This document shows positions 13,036 to 28,000 of a stretch of 64,000 bases of DNA, piece after piece. The position numbers and the translations under genes were made by a program. Numbering within the stretch: the first letter of the stretch is position 1; each line of letters starts with the position of its first letter. Source of the DNA: Mantis religiosa (Eukaryota; Arthropoda; Insecta; Mantodea; Mantidae); assembly GCA_030765055.1 (NCBI GenBank), contig CM060947.1, forward strand, positions 98,271,112 to 98,335,111, in the 5' to 3' direction. The notes under the pieces were generated by a model that did no database searches, was not told where the DNA came from, and was given only the letters and a program-made list of their open reading frames with translations.

Positions 13036-13716
13036 ATGCTAATGGATGCGACAAATGGCTTAACCCATCATTTGTTTCGTCAGCTTTCTCTCCCTGGGAC
13101 CGTTACTTATAGTGCAGTTGCAGCTAAGCCGGTACCTAGACGTGAAATGGCAACACAAACTAGCGACATCAACGGAGCAGTAATATCTGAAAGATCAATT
13201 ACACCAAGATTAAAACCAAAGCAACAGACACCATCACGAACAACAGTGAGCTCATCGACCAAGTCCAGTCCTAAGAAGAAAGATTCAGCCAAGTCACCGC
13301 CGAAAGCATCTACTTCAAGAACATGTGAACCGGTAACACATAATGCATCGCCAAGGAAATTTAAGACCTCATATGACAGAACTGACTTCCTTAAGGAGAA
13401 TAGTAAGACCAGTGAAAGGAAAGCTAGCCAGTACAAAAGTCCGCGAATATCTCCGTCAACATCTGAGGAATCATCTGGAGAGGACGCCGATCGGCGACTT
13501 TCATCTTCGCCGGTCGCAGTTTCCAATCGTTTCGAGGGATTCTATTCGAAGTTACCAGTACGAAAGCCGTCCTCCTCCACTGACGATGTGGAGCGGGTAG
13601 ATCCTGTCCTCACTGCCCAAACGACAGTGAGGAAAAGGCAGGAAAAACCTGCTGAAAGTGCTAGCCCAGCCCCAAAGAAAAGGAACAAATTGGTTCGACC
13701 ACCACAAGGCAGGTAG
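13036..13716 (+). CDS. Gag-like (ORF1-type) low-complexity protein of a LINE, 226 aa
   Basis: An uninterrupted frame of 226 codons, rich in Ser, Lys, Pro and Thr, with basic clusters such as STKSSPKKKDSAKSPPKAS and a basic end APKKRNKLVRPPQGR. The N-terminal TYSAVAAKPVPRREMATQTS resembles the segment after the zinc knuckles in ORF1 (gag) proteins of I/R1/Jockey-type LINEs. No zinc knuckle and no RT follow. About 190 bp after the stop comes a LINE-type 3' hairpin and an (ATC)n tail. The protein is therefore probably the C-terminal part of an ORF1 whose element has lost ORF2. A host protein with a disordered tail is a less likely alternative. Confidence 0.45.
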   Translation: MLMDATNGLTHHLFRQLSLPGTVTYSAVAAKPVPRREMATQTSDINGAVISERSITPRLKPKQQTPSRTTVSSSTKSSPKKKDSAKSPPKASTSRTCEPVTHNASPRKFKTSYDRTDFLKENSKTSERKASQYKSPRISPSTSEESSGEDADRRLSSSPVAVSNRFEGFYSKLPVRKPSSSTDDVERVDPVLTAQTTVRKRQEKPAESASPAPKKRNKLVRPPQGR

Positions 13717-14206
<490 letters not shown>

Positions 14207-14227
14207 TGTTTTTCTGCTTGCCCACCA

Positions 14228-14432
14228 TCCAAGGTTCGAATCTCGGTCAGGGTGAGTTACCTGATTAAGGTTCTTTCCGGGGTTTTCCCTTATCCTTAAA
14301 AGACGATTATCGGGTAACTCTAAGCTCTATGGACCCTGGACACATTTGAGCATCATTTCACCGATTCCATTCACCGTCCGATATGACTTAACGTTGGAGG
14401 ACGTAAAATTAGAAAAAAAAAAAAAAAAAAAA
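14228..14432 (+). repeat. SINE-like family E, 5'-truncated, poly(A) tail
   Basis: It starts at the B-box-like GGTTCGAATCTC, followed by GGTCAGGGTGAGTTACCTG, TTCCGGGGTTTTCCCTTATC, the TGAGCATCATTTCACC segment and GACTTAACGTTGGAGGACGT. It ends in about 18 A residues. The A-box end is missing, so the copy begins inside the tRNA-like head, beside the degraded ATC tract. Confidence 0.8.
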
Positions 14433-14900
14433 TCCAAGGAGCTTCTATTCCCTTAGCTTTGTGTTATCCTAATGTACGACCATCCGTAACACACGGAGGC
14501 GGAGGAATGGAACAACAATTGGCATATCGCAGAAAGTGACGTACTAAATGCAGTTCGATTCAATTTTAACACCAATAATAATATAAAAATAGCAGTATAA
14601 TGGAAAATAAGTATTATGACAGATAAATAATGGTCTGATGTCTTACATTCACATGGCTTTTTCTATGACTATGCTTAACTTCTACATATTCAACAAACCA
14701 TTTCTAATTTTCTATATCATACATATATCAAACCAGATAAACTTCTCAAGGTAAGTATGGGAGAGCAAAAAGGGGCAGCAATAAACATGAAATGCAATTG
14801 CTCAATTCTTCGCTTTGTGAGAATATGGCTTGGCATTACAGTTGTCGAGTGTTCAAACCTGGAGATATTCTTCTGCTTTATTCTGCTTAATAAGCTGTCT
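14433..14900. other. No gene seen
   Basis: AT-rich stretch between SINE-like E and a LINE remnant. Short frames overlap on both strands, but none has a recognisable domain. Confidence 0.4.
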
Positions 14901-14942
14901 CTGTGCCTTTTAAAAGTATATATCTCCCTTTTTATTATAACT

Positions 14943-15710
14943 TGAAAATACATTGTTGCTGTTATACGAAAGACAGATGTATTTCGTGTGTGTTTCTATT
15001 AATGTCTATTATTCTAGACAAAACAAAAGTGGTCAAATTTATAACCTGTCGTACGTCACATACTCAAATAGAAATCGGGATTAATGATATGTTATTAGAA
15101 GAATTTGACAGCATTACATTTCTGGGCCTTCAAGTGGACAGGTGTTTAGATTGGAAAGCTCACTTAAATTATATATTACCTAAATTTAGCTCTACCTGTT
15201 ATGCTATCCGAGAGCTGGTTAATGTGAGTTCTATTGACACACTTAAATTAGTATATTATGCATACTTTAACTCTATTATGGAATACGGAATATTATTTTG
15301 GGGCAACTCAGTAGAAAGTAAAAAAAATATTTCTTATGCAAAAGAAGGTTATAAGAATCATTACTAACACACACAACAGATGCTCCTGTGAAGATCTTTT
15401 GAGAAGATTGAAGATATTAACGCTTCCTTGCATGTATATATTCTCGATCCTAAAATTCTTTGTATGCAATCGTGCCTTATTTGCAACAAATAATGTAATT
15501 CACAGAATAAACATTAGACAAAAGTATAATATCCATTATCCCAGAGCTAAACTTTCTTGCTTCCAGAAAGGTGTGCATTATGAAACTATCAAAATATTTG
15601 GCGCACTTCCTAATGATAATTTCGGTGCTTTTAAAACTGCTGTTAGAGAGTACCTTTGCTCAAAATATTTTTATTCTGTACAAGATTATCTGAATGACAA
15701 ATTATCCTGA
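14943..15710 (+). pseudogene. Jockey/CR1-like LINE, C-terminal end of RT
   Basis: The first frame contains FDSITFLGLQVDRCLDWKAH, the thumb-side end of a non-LTR RT, then YYAYFNSIMEYGILFWGNS. A frameshift near 15330 passes to a second frame (MQKKVIRIITNTHNRCSC, LKILTLPCMYIFSILKFF, IHYPRAKLSCFQKGVHYE) that ends at 15710. That order of motifs is standard for Jockey/CR1-type elements after the YADD box. The N-terminal endonuclease and most of the RT are missing, as in a 5'-truncated insertion. About 390 bp of 3' UTR follow, ending in CAATCTAATCTAATCC at about 16086-16101, which looks like the short repeat tail of the element. Confidence 0.75.
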
Positions 15711-16101
15711 TAATGCTTCTGTAGCTCTGTAAGTAGTATTTAACTGTTCCAATGACATATCATTACCAATAAATCTTTGATGCATGTTGAAAGTTTATTT
15801 TTAATGTATATGTATTTAAGAAATAACAAGAATGGTATCCATTGCAAAAAGGTTGAGACGTACTGGCATAAGCCAAGTGAAAGCTGAATAAAAATTGTTT
15901 GATTTTGTATCATATATAATTATCCCTGCTTTGTTTTCCATAATGTTGTTTATATTGCCTGTATACTGTAATATGTGTCTTATGTTAACTTTTGTACATA
16001 TATATGCTATTAAACTTTATACCTCTGGACATGTTCAATGTTCACAGCCTTTTCTGGTTACAAGTGAACCTACTGAACGTAAATCAATCTAATCTAATCC
16101 G
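15711..16101 (+). other. 3' UTR and (TAATC)-type tail of the LINE
   Basis: Non-coding AT-rich sequence that continues from the Jockey/CR1-like frame and finishes with two or three TCTAA units. There is no separate feature in it. Confidence 0.5.
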
Positions 16102-16275
16102 TGCCTGGTTAGCTTGCATGGGGGTTTGACTCTGGATGAAGTAAGGGCTAAACTTAACCTCATGTAAGGCACTGTCCCAATCGCTGATAGGGGAAGTTAC
16201 TGTAGATATACAGCAGAGCATATCAGTTTACTCAAAATACTCATACGTCTAATAAAAATGCATGTCTAAATAGGT

Positions 16276-16563
16276 GAAGAACACAAGGTGTTTTTTTTTT
16301 GTTTTTTTTTTTAAAGGGCGGCCCCACATCCGCCGCCCCTGGTGGCGATCGACCGGCATGCAGTGCCGTGCGCTACAGAGTTCTAACATGCTGGGAGAAT
16401 CAGTGTATTAATTAGTGTGTTAATCGGGTCCCGCATTAGCACCCCGGTTATTCCCGTAATGTATGACGCTGGCATGCGATGCATGCGAGCGCGTCAAAGC
16501 ATAGGATCCATGGGTGTAGCCATGAGCGAATCCTGAGTACAGCCAGGGGGAGAAGAACACAAG
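16276..16563 (-). repeat. Poly(A) retroposon, family G, with 12-bp target duplication
   Basis: The segment 16288-16551 is bounded by exact direct repeats GAAGAACACAAG at 16276-16287 and 16552-16563. On the minus strand it ends in an A-rich tail, visible as the T runs at about 16290-16312. It contains GGGGTGCTAATGCGGGACCC, a motif repeated with small changes at 32.3 kb on the same strand. No tRNA-like boxes are convincing. It is a short non-autonomous retroposon or the 3' stub of a longer one. Confidence 0.8.
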
Positions 16564-16611
16564 TAAAGAGGAAATAAAGAATATACAGATATCCGTAGTG
16601 ATATTAGGAAA

Positions 16612-18274
<1,663 letters not shown>

Positions 18275-18327
<53 letters not shown>

Positions 18328-18333
18328 ACACAC
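18275..18333. repeat. (CA)n microsatellite
   Basis: About 59 bp of CA repeats, with a GCGC start and one TA interruption. Confidence 0.95.
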
Positions 18334-18888
18334 CACTTATACATTGGTAGGGGGATTCAAGGGCCTTAAAACTGTATTTGTGATGAAAACACTATATAAA
18401 ATGTTTGGGTGGAATACAGTACTTCCTCTGTTTACTGAAGTAGGCATTACAACTTTGCGAAAACGCTTGTGTATCGCAATATCCATATAACAGAAGATTC
18501 ACCTATTCGTTTGCGTTATTCACAGTCATCTCAAATTAAGCCAAATGCACTCCATTGCTTGTGACAGCGAAAACAATTGACAACTGTTTGTATAGCAAGT
18601 CACTTTTCGCTGCTATAGTAAACCTATGCAGAAAAGAGAAAATGTTGTATAGAGGACTGAATTGGCAGTAGCTAAAGAAAACTTAAGGAGTAAGAACGAG
18701 TGTTTTAAAATTTCATTGTTATAAATGAGTTCTTGACATAATTATGTCTCAATGAGTCCTATGTACATTTTCTGTTGGGTGTGTGTCTCATACGGTTTAC
18801 TACGGATAGAATTGCATAATTATACAATAAAGACAAATTTTACAGGTTATTCTGACAATCAGTTTTCTTTATTTCTTCAATATGTTCG
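18334..18888. other. No feature seen
   Basis: AT-rich sequence without a supported gene. Confidence 0.45.
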
Positions 18889-18892
18889 ATCG

Positions 18893-19375
18893 AGCGGGAT
18901 AGCTTGGTTGGTTTCGTCTATGGCCCGCAATCGGGTGGCCCGGGTTCGATTCCCGTAGTCTTTTGTGGGGTTTCCCCGGTCGCAGGCGAATGCTGGGTAG
19001 GTTAGTTACATCCCCCGAATTTCCGGCACCTTCCATTTCGTCTGTATTAGCATATGCCATCTCTCATATAGTGGTCTCTTTCAGGGTAGAAGTATCGGAG
19101 GGTGTCTCGGTGCTGCATGGCGGGATGATATGCTCCTGGTAAACACTTCCTGCTTCGGTAGGACGGCTTCCAGTCTCTGGGCCGACCTGTTGGACCGTTT
19201 CCGGACTACGATGGGTTGGATGACGGCCGTGTTGGCCTGCCGAGGGAGTTTCCAACTGGTAAACAGCAGGGACACTGTGCTCTGTACTGTCGTGACTCCA
19301 TGTATCGGCCATCATCTGTCTCCTCTCGAGGATACCCCACTTGGGGTTTGGGTACAAGAAACCAGTGGTTTATGT
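18893..19375 (+). repeat. tRNA-like SINE, family C
   Basis: The head GAGCGGGATAGCTTGGTTGG is followed by a clear B-box-like GGGTTCGATTCCC at about 18942-18954. Next come GGGGTTTCCCCGG, GGCGAATGCTGGGTAGGTTA, CATCTCTCAT, TTTCAGGGTAGAAGT and GATATGCTCCTGGTAAACA. It ends near CCCCACTTGGGG. The copy is nearly complete compared with those at 29.4 and 35.7 kb. The antisense and sense ORFs inside it are by-products of its GC content. Confidence 0.85.
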
Positions 19376-20698
<1,323 letters not shown>

Positions 20699-21020
20699 AT
20701 ATGAAGTTTATTGTAATCATAAATCAACATTCAAATGTTCCCTTCGATGGCCATATGGATTTTTCCTAAAGGGGGAAAAACATTCAAATGTTTCTGTTCA
20801 CATAGAATGAACAACGGTTGCACAGAAACTATCGTTCTCTCTGTTAAACGAAGAATAGTACGACAAATTATCTCAAATAATAGTTTACGTCTCCAGTACT
20901 TGTTAAATTGAAATACTACATGCTGCCCAGGAATGCTCTTTACAACATGGAACTCGTGCTTGTGCAAATGTGTAAATATGAAATCATGTTCTTGAGGCGT
21001 ATAGATCTACTGCAGGCCAC
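20699..21020. other. No gene recognised
   Basis: A minus-strand frame at 20731-20967 runs towards the (AAT)n tract and has an AATAAA just after it. This suggests the 3' end of an unidentified retroposon. The peptide shows no motif I know. Confidence 0.35.
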
Positions 21021-21024
21021 ACAG

Positions 21025-21250
21025 GCCGCGCCGTGGCTGAGTGGTTAGATCGCTCGACTCTCACTAAGGCGGCTCGGGTTAGATTCCAGGCAACCCAAAT
21101 TGAAATTTGTGGTGGCCATAACGGCGCTGGGGCGGATTTCCTGCGGGATCTCCGGTTTCCCCCGCCATCTCATTCCACCGATGCTGCGTCTTCATCTCAT
21201 GTATCATCAGTGTTACCGCTTGCGGTGCCGCAAATATTTCATTGCAGGCC
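21025..21250 (+). repeat. tRNA-like SINE, family F
   Basis: GGCCGCGCCGTGGCTGAGTG and a degenerate B-box (GGGTTAGATTCC) form the head. The body contains ATTTGTGGTGG, GGATCTCCGGTTTCC, GCCATCTCATTCCACCG and CATCAGTGTTACCGC..GCGGTGCCG. Two further copies lie at 34.7 and 56.7 kb, both on the minus strand. The last conserved part of the 3' end (AAAAGTGGGCGTTAAACACT in the other copies) is missing here. Confidence 0.85.
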
Positions 21251-21516
21251 ATGCATGCACTGCGTGATGCTGTTACAAATGCTTCCAATGATATATGAAA
21301 GTTTTAATAAAATTATTGATAATATCATTAATGTTCATGTAATTTATTCCTAAACATGTTGAGGGGAGTACATTCTAGGTCACTCTTTCTTAACCTCATA
21401 ACCAACTAAACATTTGACGATTATCTGAACCTCCTTTGTGTTACGATGCATCTGAACGAAACCATATCTTTGCTAGTATTTACCGTGATTTAACGTAAGG
21501 CGAATAGAAAGTAAAC

Positions 21517-22115
21517 ATTCTTCTAAGTTGAAAATTAATTGTTCTTTCACATTGGCCGCGTGTAGGCTAAATTGTGGAAACGTAGAGCCAGACTGAAAAA
21601 TTCAATGCCATAGCCGGTACTTGAACCACGGATCTTGTGGTTTCCGTCCAGCCGCTCTACCACTGAGCTACTATGGCCAACGTGCCGATATGACATTAAA
21701 TTCTCCAACTAACTCGTATTTTCCCGGTAAACCACTTAGGAGTTCTCATGAACACATGAGACAACTATCTTGATGGTGACTTACAACATGTAAGTACTTC
21801 AAGGCCCGGTGGGAAAGAACAATTAATTTCCATTAATTGAGCTAATAGTGGTTGACTATAAATTCCGGGCCTTAAAGTACTTACATGTTGTAAGTCGCCA
21901 TTAAGGTAGTTGTCTCATGTGTTCATGAGAACTCCTAAGTGGTTTACCGGGAAAATACGAGTCAGTTGGAGAATTTAATGTCATATCGGCACGTTGGCCA
22001 TAGTAGCTCAATGGTAGAGCGGCTGGACGGAAACCAGAAGACCCGTGGTTCCAATCCCGGCTATGGCATTGCATTTCTCAGTCTGGCTCTACGTTTCCAC
22101 AATTCTTCTAAGTTG
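21517..22115. repeat. Inverted SINE-like A composite with 14-bp target duplication
   Basis: Two family-A copies of about 240 bp face each other, 21570-21809 antisense and 21865-22103 sense. The loop between them is 55 bp and itself contains the A tail GAAAGAACAATTAATTTCC. The whole unit lies between exact direct repeats ATTCTTCTAAGTTG at 21517-21530 and 22102-22115. The tRNA-like part of the right copy reads TAGCTCAATGGTAGAGCGG followed by GTGGTTCCAATCCC. Both copies include the rarely seen 5' part of the family (CTTACATGTTGTAAGTCGCC). Confidence 0.9.
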
Positions 22116-22849
22116 TGACTAGAAAGGTGCAAGAGTAATGAATAGGGAAAACTGAATGACTTTATATAGTTACATTATCTCTCACTTGATGGACATTCGT
22201 GACAATTACTGGTGCGGTGAAGGGTAGATGCGATAGCTACTGTACAGATAGACCACCGAGATTGAGGACTGCACATCCATACCTAGAAATGCATGGAATG
22301 AGTTATCAACTGTACACAAGCAAAGCCTGAACAACTTTGACAAGGACAATACAAAATGTTAATGATTAATGACAAGTGCATGACTTTGTGGTTTAGTTGG
22401 ACACAGCAAGACGTCCACACTGTAAGGTTGCCGACACTGCACGTTGACAACAGAGAGCCGATATGTTGACAAAGTAACAATATAAGAAAACTGGAACTCT
22501 TTGAGCGCCTCACAGGTAAGTGTTCATTGTTATCTCTTGAAGAGGATTTAAATTACCGGACATAACATGTTGCTTGGTCATTGACCTCATCCTTTTTCTG
22601 ATGATCGCATATGGATAGCACATAGAATAAGATGTCTCAACTTAGGCTATATATTTCCCTAATTGTCTGCTGTGTGAGTGCATGTGTGACTTCTACCAAT
22701 ATCCAGTTTACTTGTAAATGTATGTTTCAGTTCTCTATCTTGGAGCAAGACGGACTTAGTTCACAAATGAAAATAACAATGTCATTGATTACAGCTCACA
22801 TGATTTTCGCTGTCAACCTCAAATGCCTTCATTACAAATCTCGGTGTGA
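22116..22849. other. No feature seen
   Basis: No supported gene. A frame of 88 codons at 22632-22898 begins with hydrophobic residues that could pass for a signal peptide. However, it runs into a transposon-like terminus and has no other support. Confidence 0.4.
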
Positions 22850-22960
22850 CTGGAGCTCGGATTTATATATATACTATAAACCATGCATAATGGATTAAAA
22901 CATGCTAAAACTGCTTTAAAATTTATAATATGCACTTAAAATAAAGTAGATTATTTCACC
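22850..22960 (+). repeat. Possible hAT-like terminus
   Basis: CTGGAGCTCGGATTT at 22850-22864, followed by AT-rich DNA with ATGCATAA and TATGCAC words, resembles the ends at 28.73, 45.56 and 46.92 kb (consensus CAGAGCYCGGATTT). The partner end was not found. Confidence 0.3.
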
Positions 22961-23590
22961 TTTCTCATATTTATTAACCTTGAAGTAATCATATAGTAAA
23001 CTTCCACACACAAGTAATAATTAATTAATATTTATTAGTCTCACTTTCAGTCTATGTTAGTATTAGTCGTGCTTACTGCAAGAAACAGTTACTTTTTTCA
23101 CAGTTTTCTGGAAGAAACGATTTTCTTCTGTCACTTAAATTGTTTTTAAACCTTGTGAGCACTGTTTGTGGATGTTGCTAATCTATAACTTTTGTTGCAG
23201 GGCACTTATAACAATGGTATAAAAATAAAGTAGGTTTCTTTTAATTAAGTAAATTCAACAATCACTAACTTGAAAATTGTATTGAGTTTTAAATGTTCTG
23301 AAATTATAAAAATAAAACTTAATGTTTCAGCACACTCGCACAGTCCTATATTTCCATCTGTTAAGAATCGGATTTCCATCAATCCATCATTTAATTTCCA
23401 TCAGACCAAATAGGCTTTACTACTCTTTTCCTTTGCCATTGTAAAATTCCATTTCCTGTATGTTCCAAGTTGCCAAATTCATTGTCGTTTTTCGTAGCCA
23501 AAGTCTGTGTATTGACCAGTCCGACTTTATCTGTTTTTGCAGGAAATGTAACAATGGTTTTTATGGAGTGGGCTGAGAAAGTGCAATAAG
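22961..23590. other. No gene seen; possible left target duplication of the next LINE
   Basis: AT-rich sequence. TAAAATTCCATTTCCT at 23442-23457 is nearly repeated at 25252-25266, just beyond the (AAT)n tract that ends the following LINE remnant. Confidence 0.4.
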
Positions 23591-23591
23591 T

Positions 23592-24300
23592 CATATAGTG
23601 GAATGGGACTGAACACCAATGGCCGCTTATTGCACAATTTACTATTTGCAGATGACCAGATTATAATAGGACAGGATAAAGATGATAATGAAAATTAATA
23701 AATGCATTTGAAGTAGGTGGATTAAAAATAAATGAAATTAAACAGAATATATGGTAATTGTAGTAAATTTGGAAGATCTGCAAGTAAATGATGTGGTAAT
23801 TCAATGTGTCGAACAATTTAAGTACCTAGAATCTATAATAGATAAGAATGACACTTGTGAAAAAGATATTATCCGTAGGGTAAATTGTGCAAGGAAAGTG
23901 ATTAGAAGTTTGGACAGTCTTTTATGGAAAAGAATTTGACTAGAAAGACTAAGAAATACATTTTAAAAGCAATAATAGAAAGCATACTTACATATGGGTC
24001 CGAAAGTTGAATATTAAATGGAAATATGCAGAGAAGAATATTAGCGACAGAAATGGATGGACTTCAAAGAAGTGTGAGGATAAGATTACAACATGTCAGA
24101 AACGCCTACATTAGATATGAAATGGACGCACTAGAAACTGCTATAGACAGAATGTACAGTAGAGCTCTACAAAGGTATGGACATGTGCAATGGATGCCAG
24201 AAGAACGTTGACCCTAGCAAGCCCTAAAGTGGCAAGTACTTGCAGAAAAAGGCGGGGAAGAGCCAGAAGAACGTGGCACGAGGAAATATTAGTCATATAA
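23592..24300 (+). pseudogene. RTE-like LINE, RT palm to C-terminus, frame-disrupted
   Basis: The sequence starts with GLNTNGRLLHNLLFADDQII, which contains the catalytic FADD box of the RT palm (23645-23656). After a stop and a frame change it reads CVEQFKYLESIIDKNDTCEK and DIIRRVNCARKVIRSLDSLLW. It continues with AIIESILTYGSES and, in a third frame, ATEMDGLQRSVRIR, VRNAYIRYEMDA and ALQRYGHVQW. This order matches the region from the active site to the C-terminus of arthropod RTE-like LINEs. At least three frame breaks make it inactive. It ends about 90 bp before an (AAT)n tract. Confidence 0.75.
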
Positions 24301-24390
24301 AGATAGGGAACTGGAAGAAGGACAATGCTACGACATGAATCTCTGGAAAGCAGGAACCAAGGGTGAACTGCTGTAAAGTGGAAAACCTAA

Positions 24391-25256
<866 letters not shown>

Positions 25257-25326
25257 TCCATTTCCTACTGCTCACACATCAGAAATATATACGATTAGCA
25301 GCACATTAATACGAGTTTATAAGATA

Positions 25327-26820
25327 CAGACGTGTGCAAATTATTAGACTCAGTGGTGAAATTTTTAACATATACCGTTTATTTTCTATTTAACATAAAT
25401 AATATTACAAAATATATTTTCAACTCTTAGTATTTTTTATGCATTCCTTTAACCTTTATTACCATTTTGATGGTTTTAGGCATGCTCTCTACAAGGGTGG
25501 AGCACTTTTCCTTCATTTCTTCATCTCTGTGCCAAATGCTTATCAGGCCCTCAATAAGCTGAACTTTTGTTGTTATTTTCAATTTTTTCAGTCTCTGTTT
25601 AACAATACCCCACAGATTCTCTATTGGATTTAAATCAGGGCTAGTCCCCGGCCATGGTAGTACTTTTACATTGTTTTTTTTTGAGGAACTGGTTTACAGA
25701 TTTTGCTCTATGACAGGGAGCACTGTCATGTATAAACACAAAACCACCATTTGGAAGCCATTCTTTACTTTGCGTAAATAGCCTTGCTTTTTATACACTT
25801 TTATACTGTTTCAGATCCATAGATTCCAAAACTATGTATAATCTTCCAGGTCCATGGACAGATATACAGCTCCAGACCATTTTTGATGTTGGGTGCTTTA
25901 CTCTTTGATCGACACACTGAGGGGAAAATGCTTCTTTATCTGTCCTCACATATTGGCTGCTCTCTTCACGTACTTCAAACTGGATCCATCTGAGAAAATT
26001 AACTGAAACGATAAAAACCTCTATTAATATTAAACAGTTTTAAAATTGCTCAAAGATAATATAACAAAACCAGCAACGAGAGAAACAAAATTTAGGTTGT
26101 TTATTTCATTTCCTTAAAATTTACATGTACATATTTTAATTTATGCAATATACAATTTTCATATTACTTATATTTCTCCACTGGATGTTTCTGCATACCT
26201 TTGGCCCATTCTAAACGTTTTTTTTTTTTGTTTTTTTTTTTTTTTGCCATTGCAGGTGTCAGTTTAGTCTTTTTACGAGGCCTGCGTGCTGGTAAACCTG
26301 CTTCACATAATCTTCTGCGAACTACTGAGGCTGATATTTCTGTACCGTACTGCAGAGTTACAGCTACTTTCCTTGGGGATAAGTCAGCAGTTTTAGCCAT
26401 AACCTCACTTTTGAATCAATGTGAATGCTAAGGATAAGGTACACGATGCTACCTGGCTTGAGATCAATTAATAATAAATACTGAGGGTATATTAGCCATA
26501 AAACACAATAAAGGCAAATATTAACAATCTTCAGTTCCTACATTCACCAAATGAAAGCAATATCACCAAACAGATGGATAAACAGACATGAAGAAAATGG
26601 CTGCTCTTAATTCAGAGCTACCACCATATTATTATAAGTAAAATCAAAATCCCCCAGCTATTATTAAGAGAGAAATTTCATTGAATATGCTTCATATTAT
26701 AGCAAGGAAAAGAACTACGACAAATTGAAATAGATTACGGAGGTAAATAAGAATTATTTTGAATGTTAAACTGAAGCAAAGTCAAAAAGATGAATTAGTC
26801 TAATAATTTGCACACGTCTG
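25327..26820 (-). mobile_element. Tc1-like element with perfect 24-bp TIRs
   Basis: The left end CAGACGTGTGCAAATTATTA (continuing GACT, 25327-25350) is identical to the inverted right end (26797-26820). TA dinucleotides flank both (25325-25326 and 26821-26822). The length is 1494 bp, within the usual range for Tc1 elements. The transposase lies on the minus strand and is damaged. Identical ends with a decayed gene suggest fairly recent mobilisation by an enzyme supplied from another copy. Confidence 0.9.
25430..26400 (-). pseudogene. Tc1-family DDE transposase, disrupted
   Basis: On the minus strand the first block is TADLSPRKVAVTLQ, ISASVVRRRLCEAGLPARRP and RLEWAKG, the second half of the DNA-binding domain. 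A poly-A-derived lysine run has expanded just before RLEWAKG. About 150 AT-rich bases then separate it from the catalytic domain, which has FSDGS (first Asp), SSQYVR, VKHPTSKMVWSCIS, then FIHDSAPCHRAKS (second Asp). After a frameshift it reads PGTSPDLNPIENLW (Glu), giving a DD34E arrangement. There are frameshifts after FSDGS and before PGTSPD, and a stop after the LKQYKSV segment. The N-terminal helix-turn-helix is absent. The 150-base gap begins AAGTAATATG and ends TTTTCTCAG, so an intron is possible but unproven. Confidence 0.8.
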
Positions 26821-26822
26821 TA

Positions 26823-27590
26823 AGTAGAAATAGCTATCTATACTGTATCCGTCTTAATAAACACACTTTTTGTATTACTCCGCACCCACGTGCACAAGAG
26901 TGACAGACGATAGTGACACTTTCACCCATATGTTACGCCATATTACATTCAAACAAGTTGTATGCACAAGAGTAGCTTACAAGTAGGATTTGTTTTGTAG
27001 ATTTTGTTCGCGGAAATTGCTTACAGGAAAGTATGCTTCTTAGGACAGCAGGAGTATAGTTCTTGGAGACGTTATCTTTGCAGCAGACGGCTTGATATGG
27101 TTTAATATTAGCCAGATCAAGCTTTATGATGTAGCGACTGTACCAAACTTCAAGGATTTACCACATATTATTGAAAGGTATTTAATCCTTGTTTCACATA
27201 AGCTTACCCCGTATCTCTTAATGATCACATGACCTAATCACCTCTCATTGGCTGCTATTGTAGTATAGACTGTTGTGCGGTAAAAAATAGTTCGTTATTT
27301 AACATGGTGATATATCTTTATATGTTGGAAGAGAATTGTCAAATTTATATTTTTCGTAACAGTTTTAATTAAACATATTACGCAAGAGAGTTGATTTTTC
27401 TGAAATGCATGTTAAGTCTTAACGAAGTAAAGAGGAGGTTCCTTTGCTCTCAAGCACATGGCACGATAGCATGTGATTCAGCGGTAGTGATGATATATTT
27501 GTTTATGTGACTTTTATCACTGACCTTGTTTTGAACTGGATTAGTCATATCGCCATTCGAAGGTGTGTTGTGCCGAGTGCGAGAGCTAAA
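26823..27590. other. No gene seen
   Basis: Unassigned, mostly AT-rich sequence. Nothing in it recurs in the window. Confidence 0.4.
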
Positions 27591-27633
27591 TTATTTTATT
27601 GATCGTTTATTGCGCGTGTACTTATTACATGTA

Positions 27634-28000
27634 TAATGGCAGAGTCTATCGTCAGTTTTTCGCTGAAGCATCGCAAGGGGAAACCTTTACAAAGCGGCGA
27701 AAAAAAATTGCGGTGCATGTGTTTAATGCACTCACAGAGAAGAGTCCGTCTTTGTCAGTGAGAGAAGTCGAACAGCTGTGCTCTGAACTTACAGGTGTGA
27801 GTGTTAGATGCGTAGGAACATCGCGACATTAAATTGAGACAACAGGAAAACTTACCACTCTAGGGGTGATATTGCTGTGTAGCGAAGACGTTATTTAAGT
27901 ACAATCAGATTGTACCGAGATACAAATCGCAAAATATACTACCTCGACGAGACTTGGGTGAATGAAGGACACACAAGTATGGCGTGACACGACTTTTTAA
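27634..28000 (+). pseudogene. DDE_3-type transposase, N-terminal and first catalytic motif
   Basis: From an ATG at about 27634 the frame reads MAESIVSFSLKHRKGKPLQS and EKKIAVHVFNALTEKSPSLS, followed by VREVEQLCSELTGVSVR. This is the amino-terminal DNA-binding part of the same DDE_3 family as 9318-9845. After frame breaks and a deletion, RKIYYLDETWVNEGHT appears near 27927-27972; its DETW holds the first catalytic Asp. The rest of the protein is missing. Confidence 0.6.

Noticed and set aside
22632..22898. Possible small secreted protein with a hydrophobic N-terminus
   Set aside because: No cysteine pattern, conservation or splice context, and the frame runs into a transposon-like terminus.
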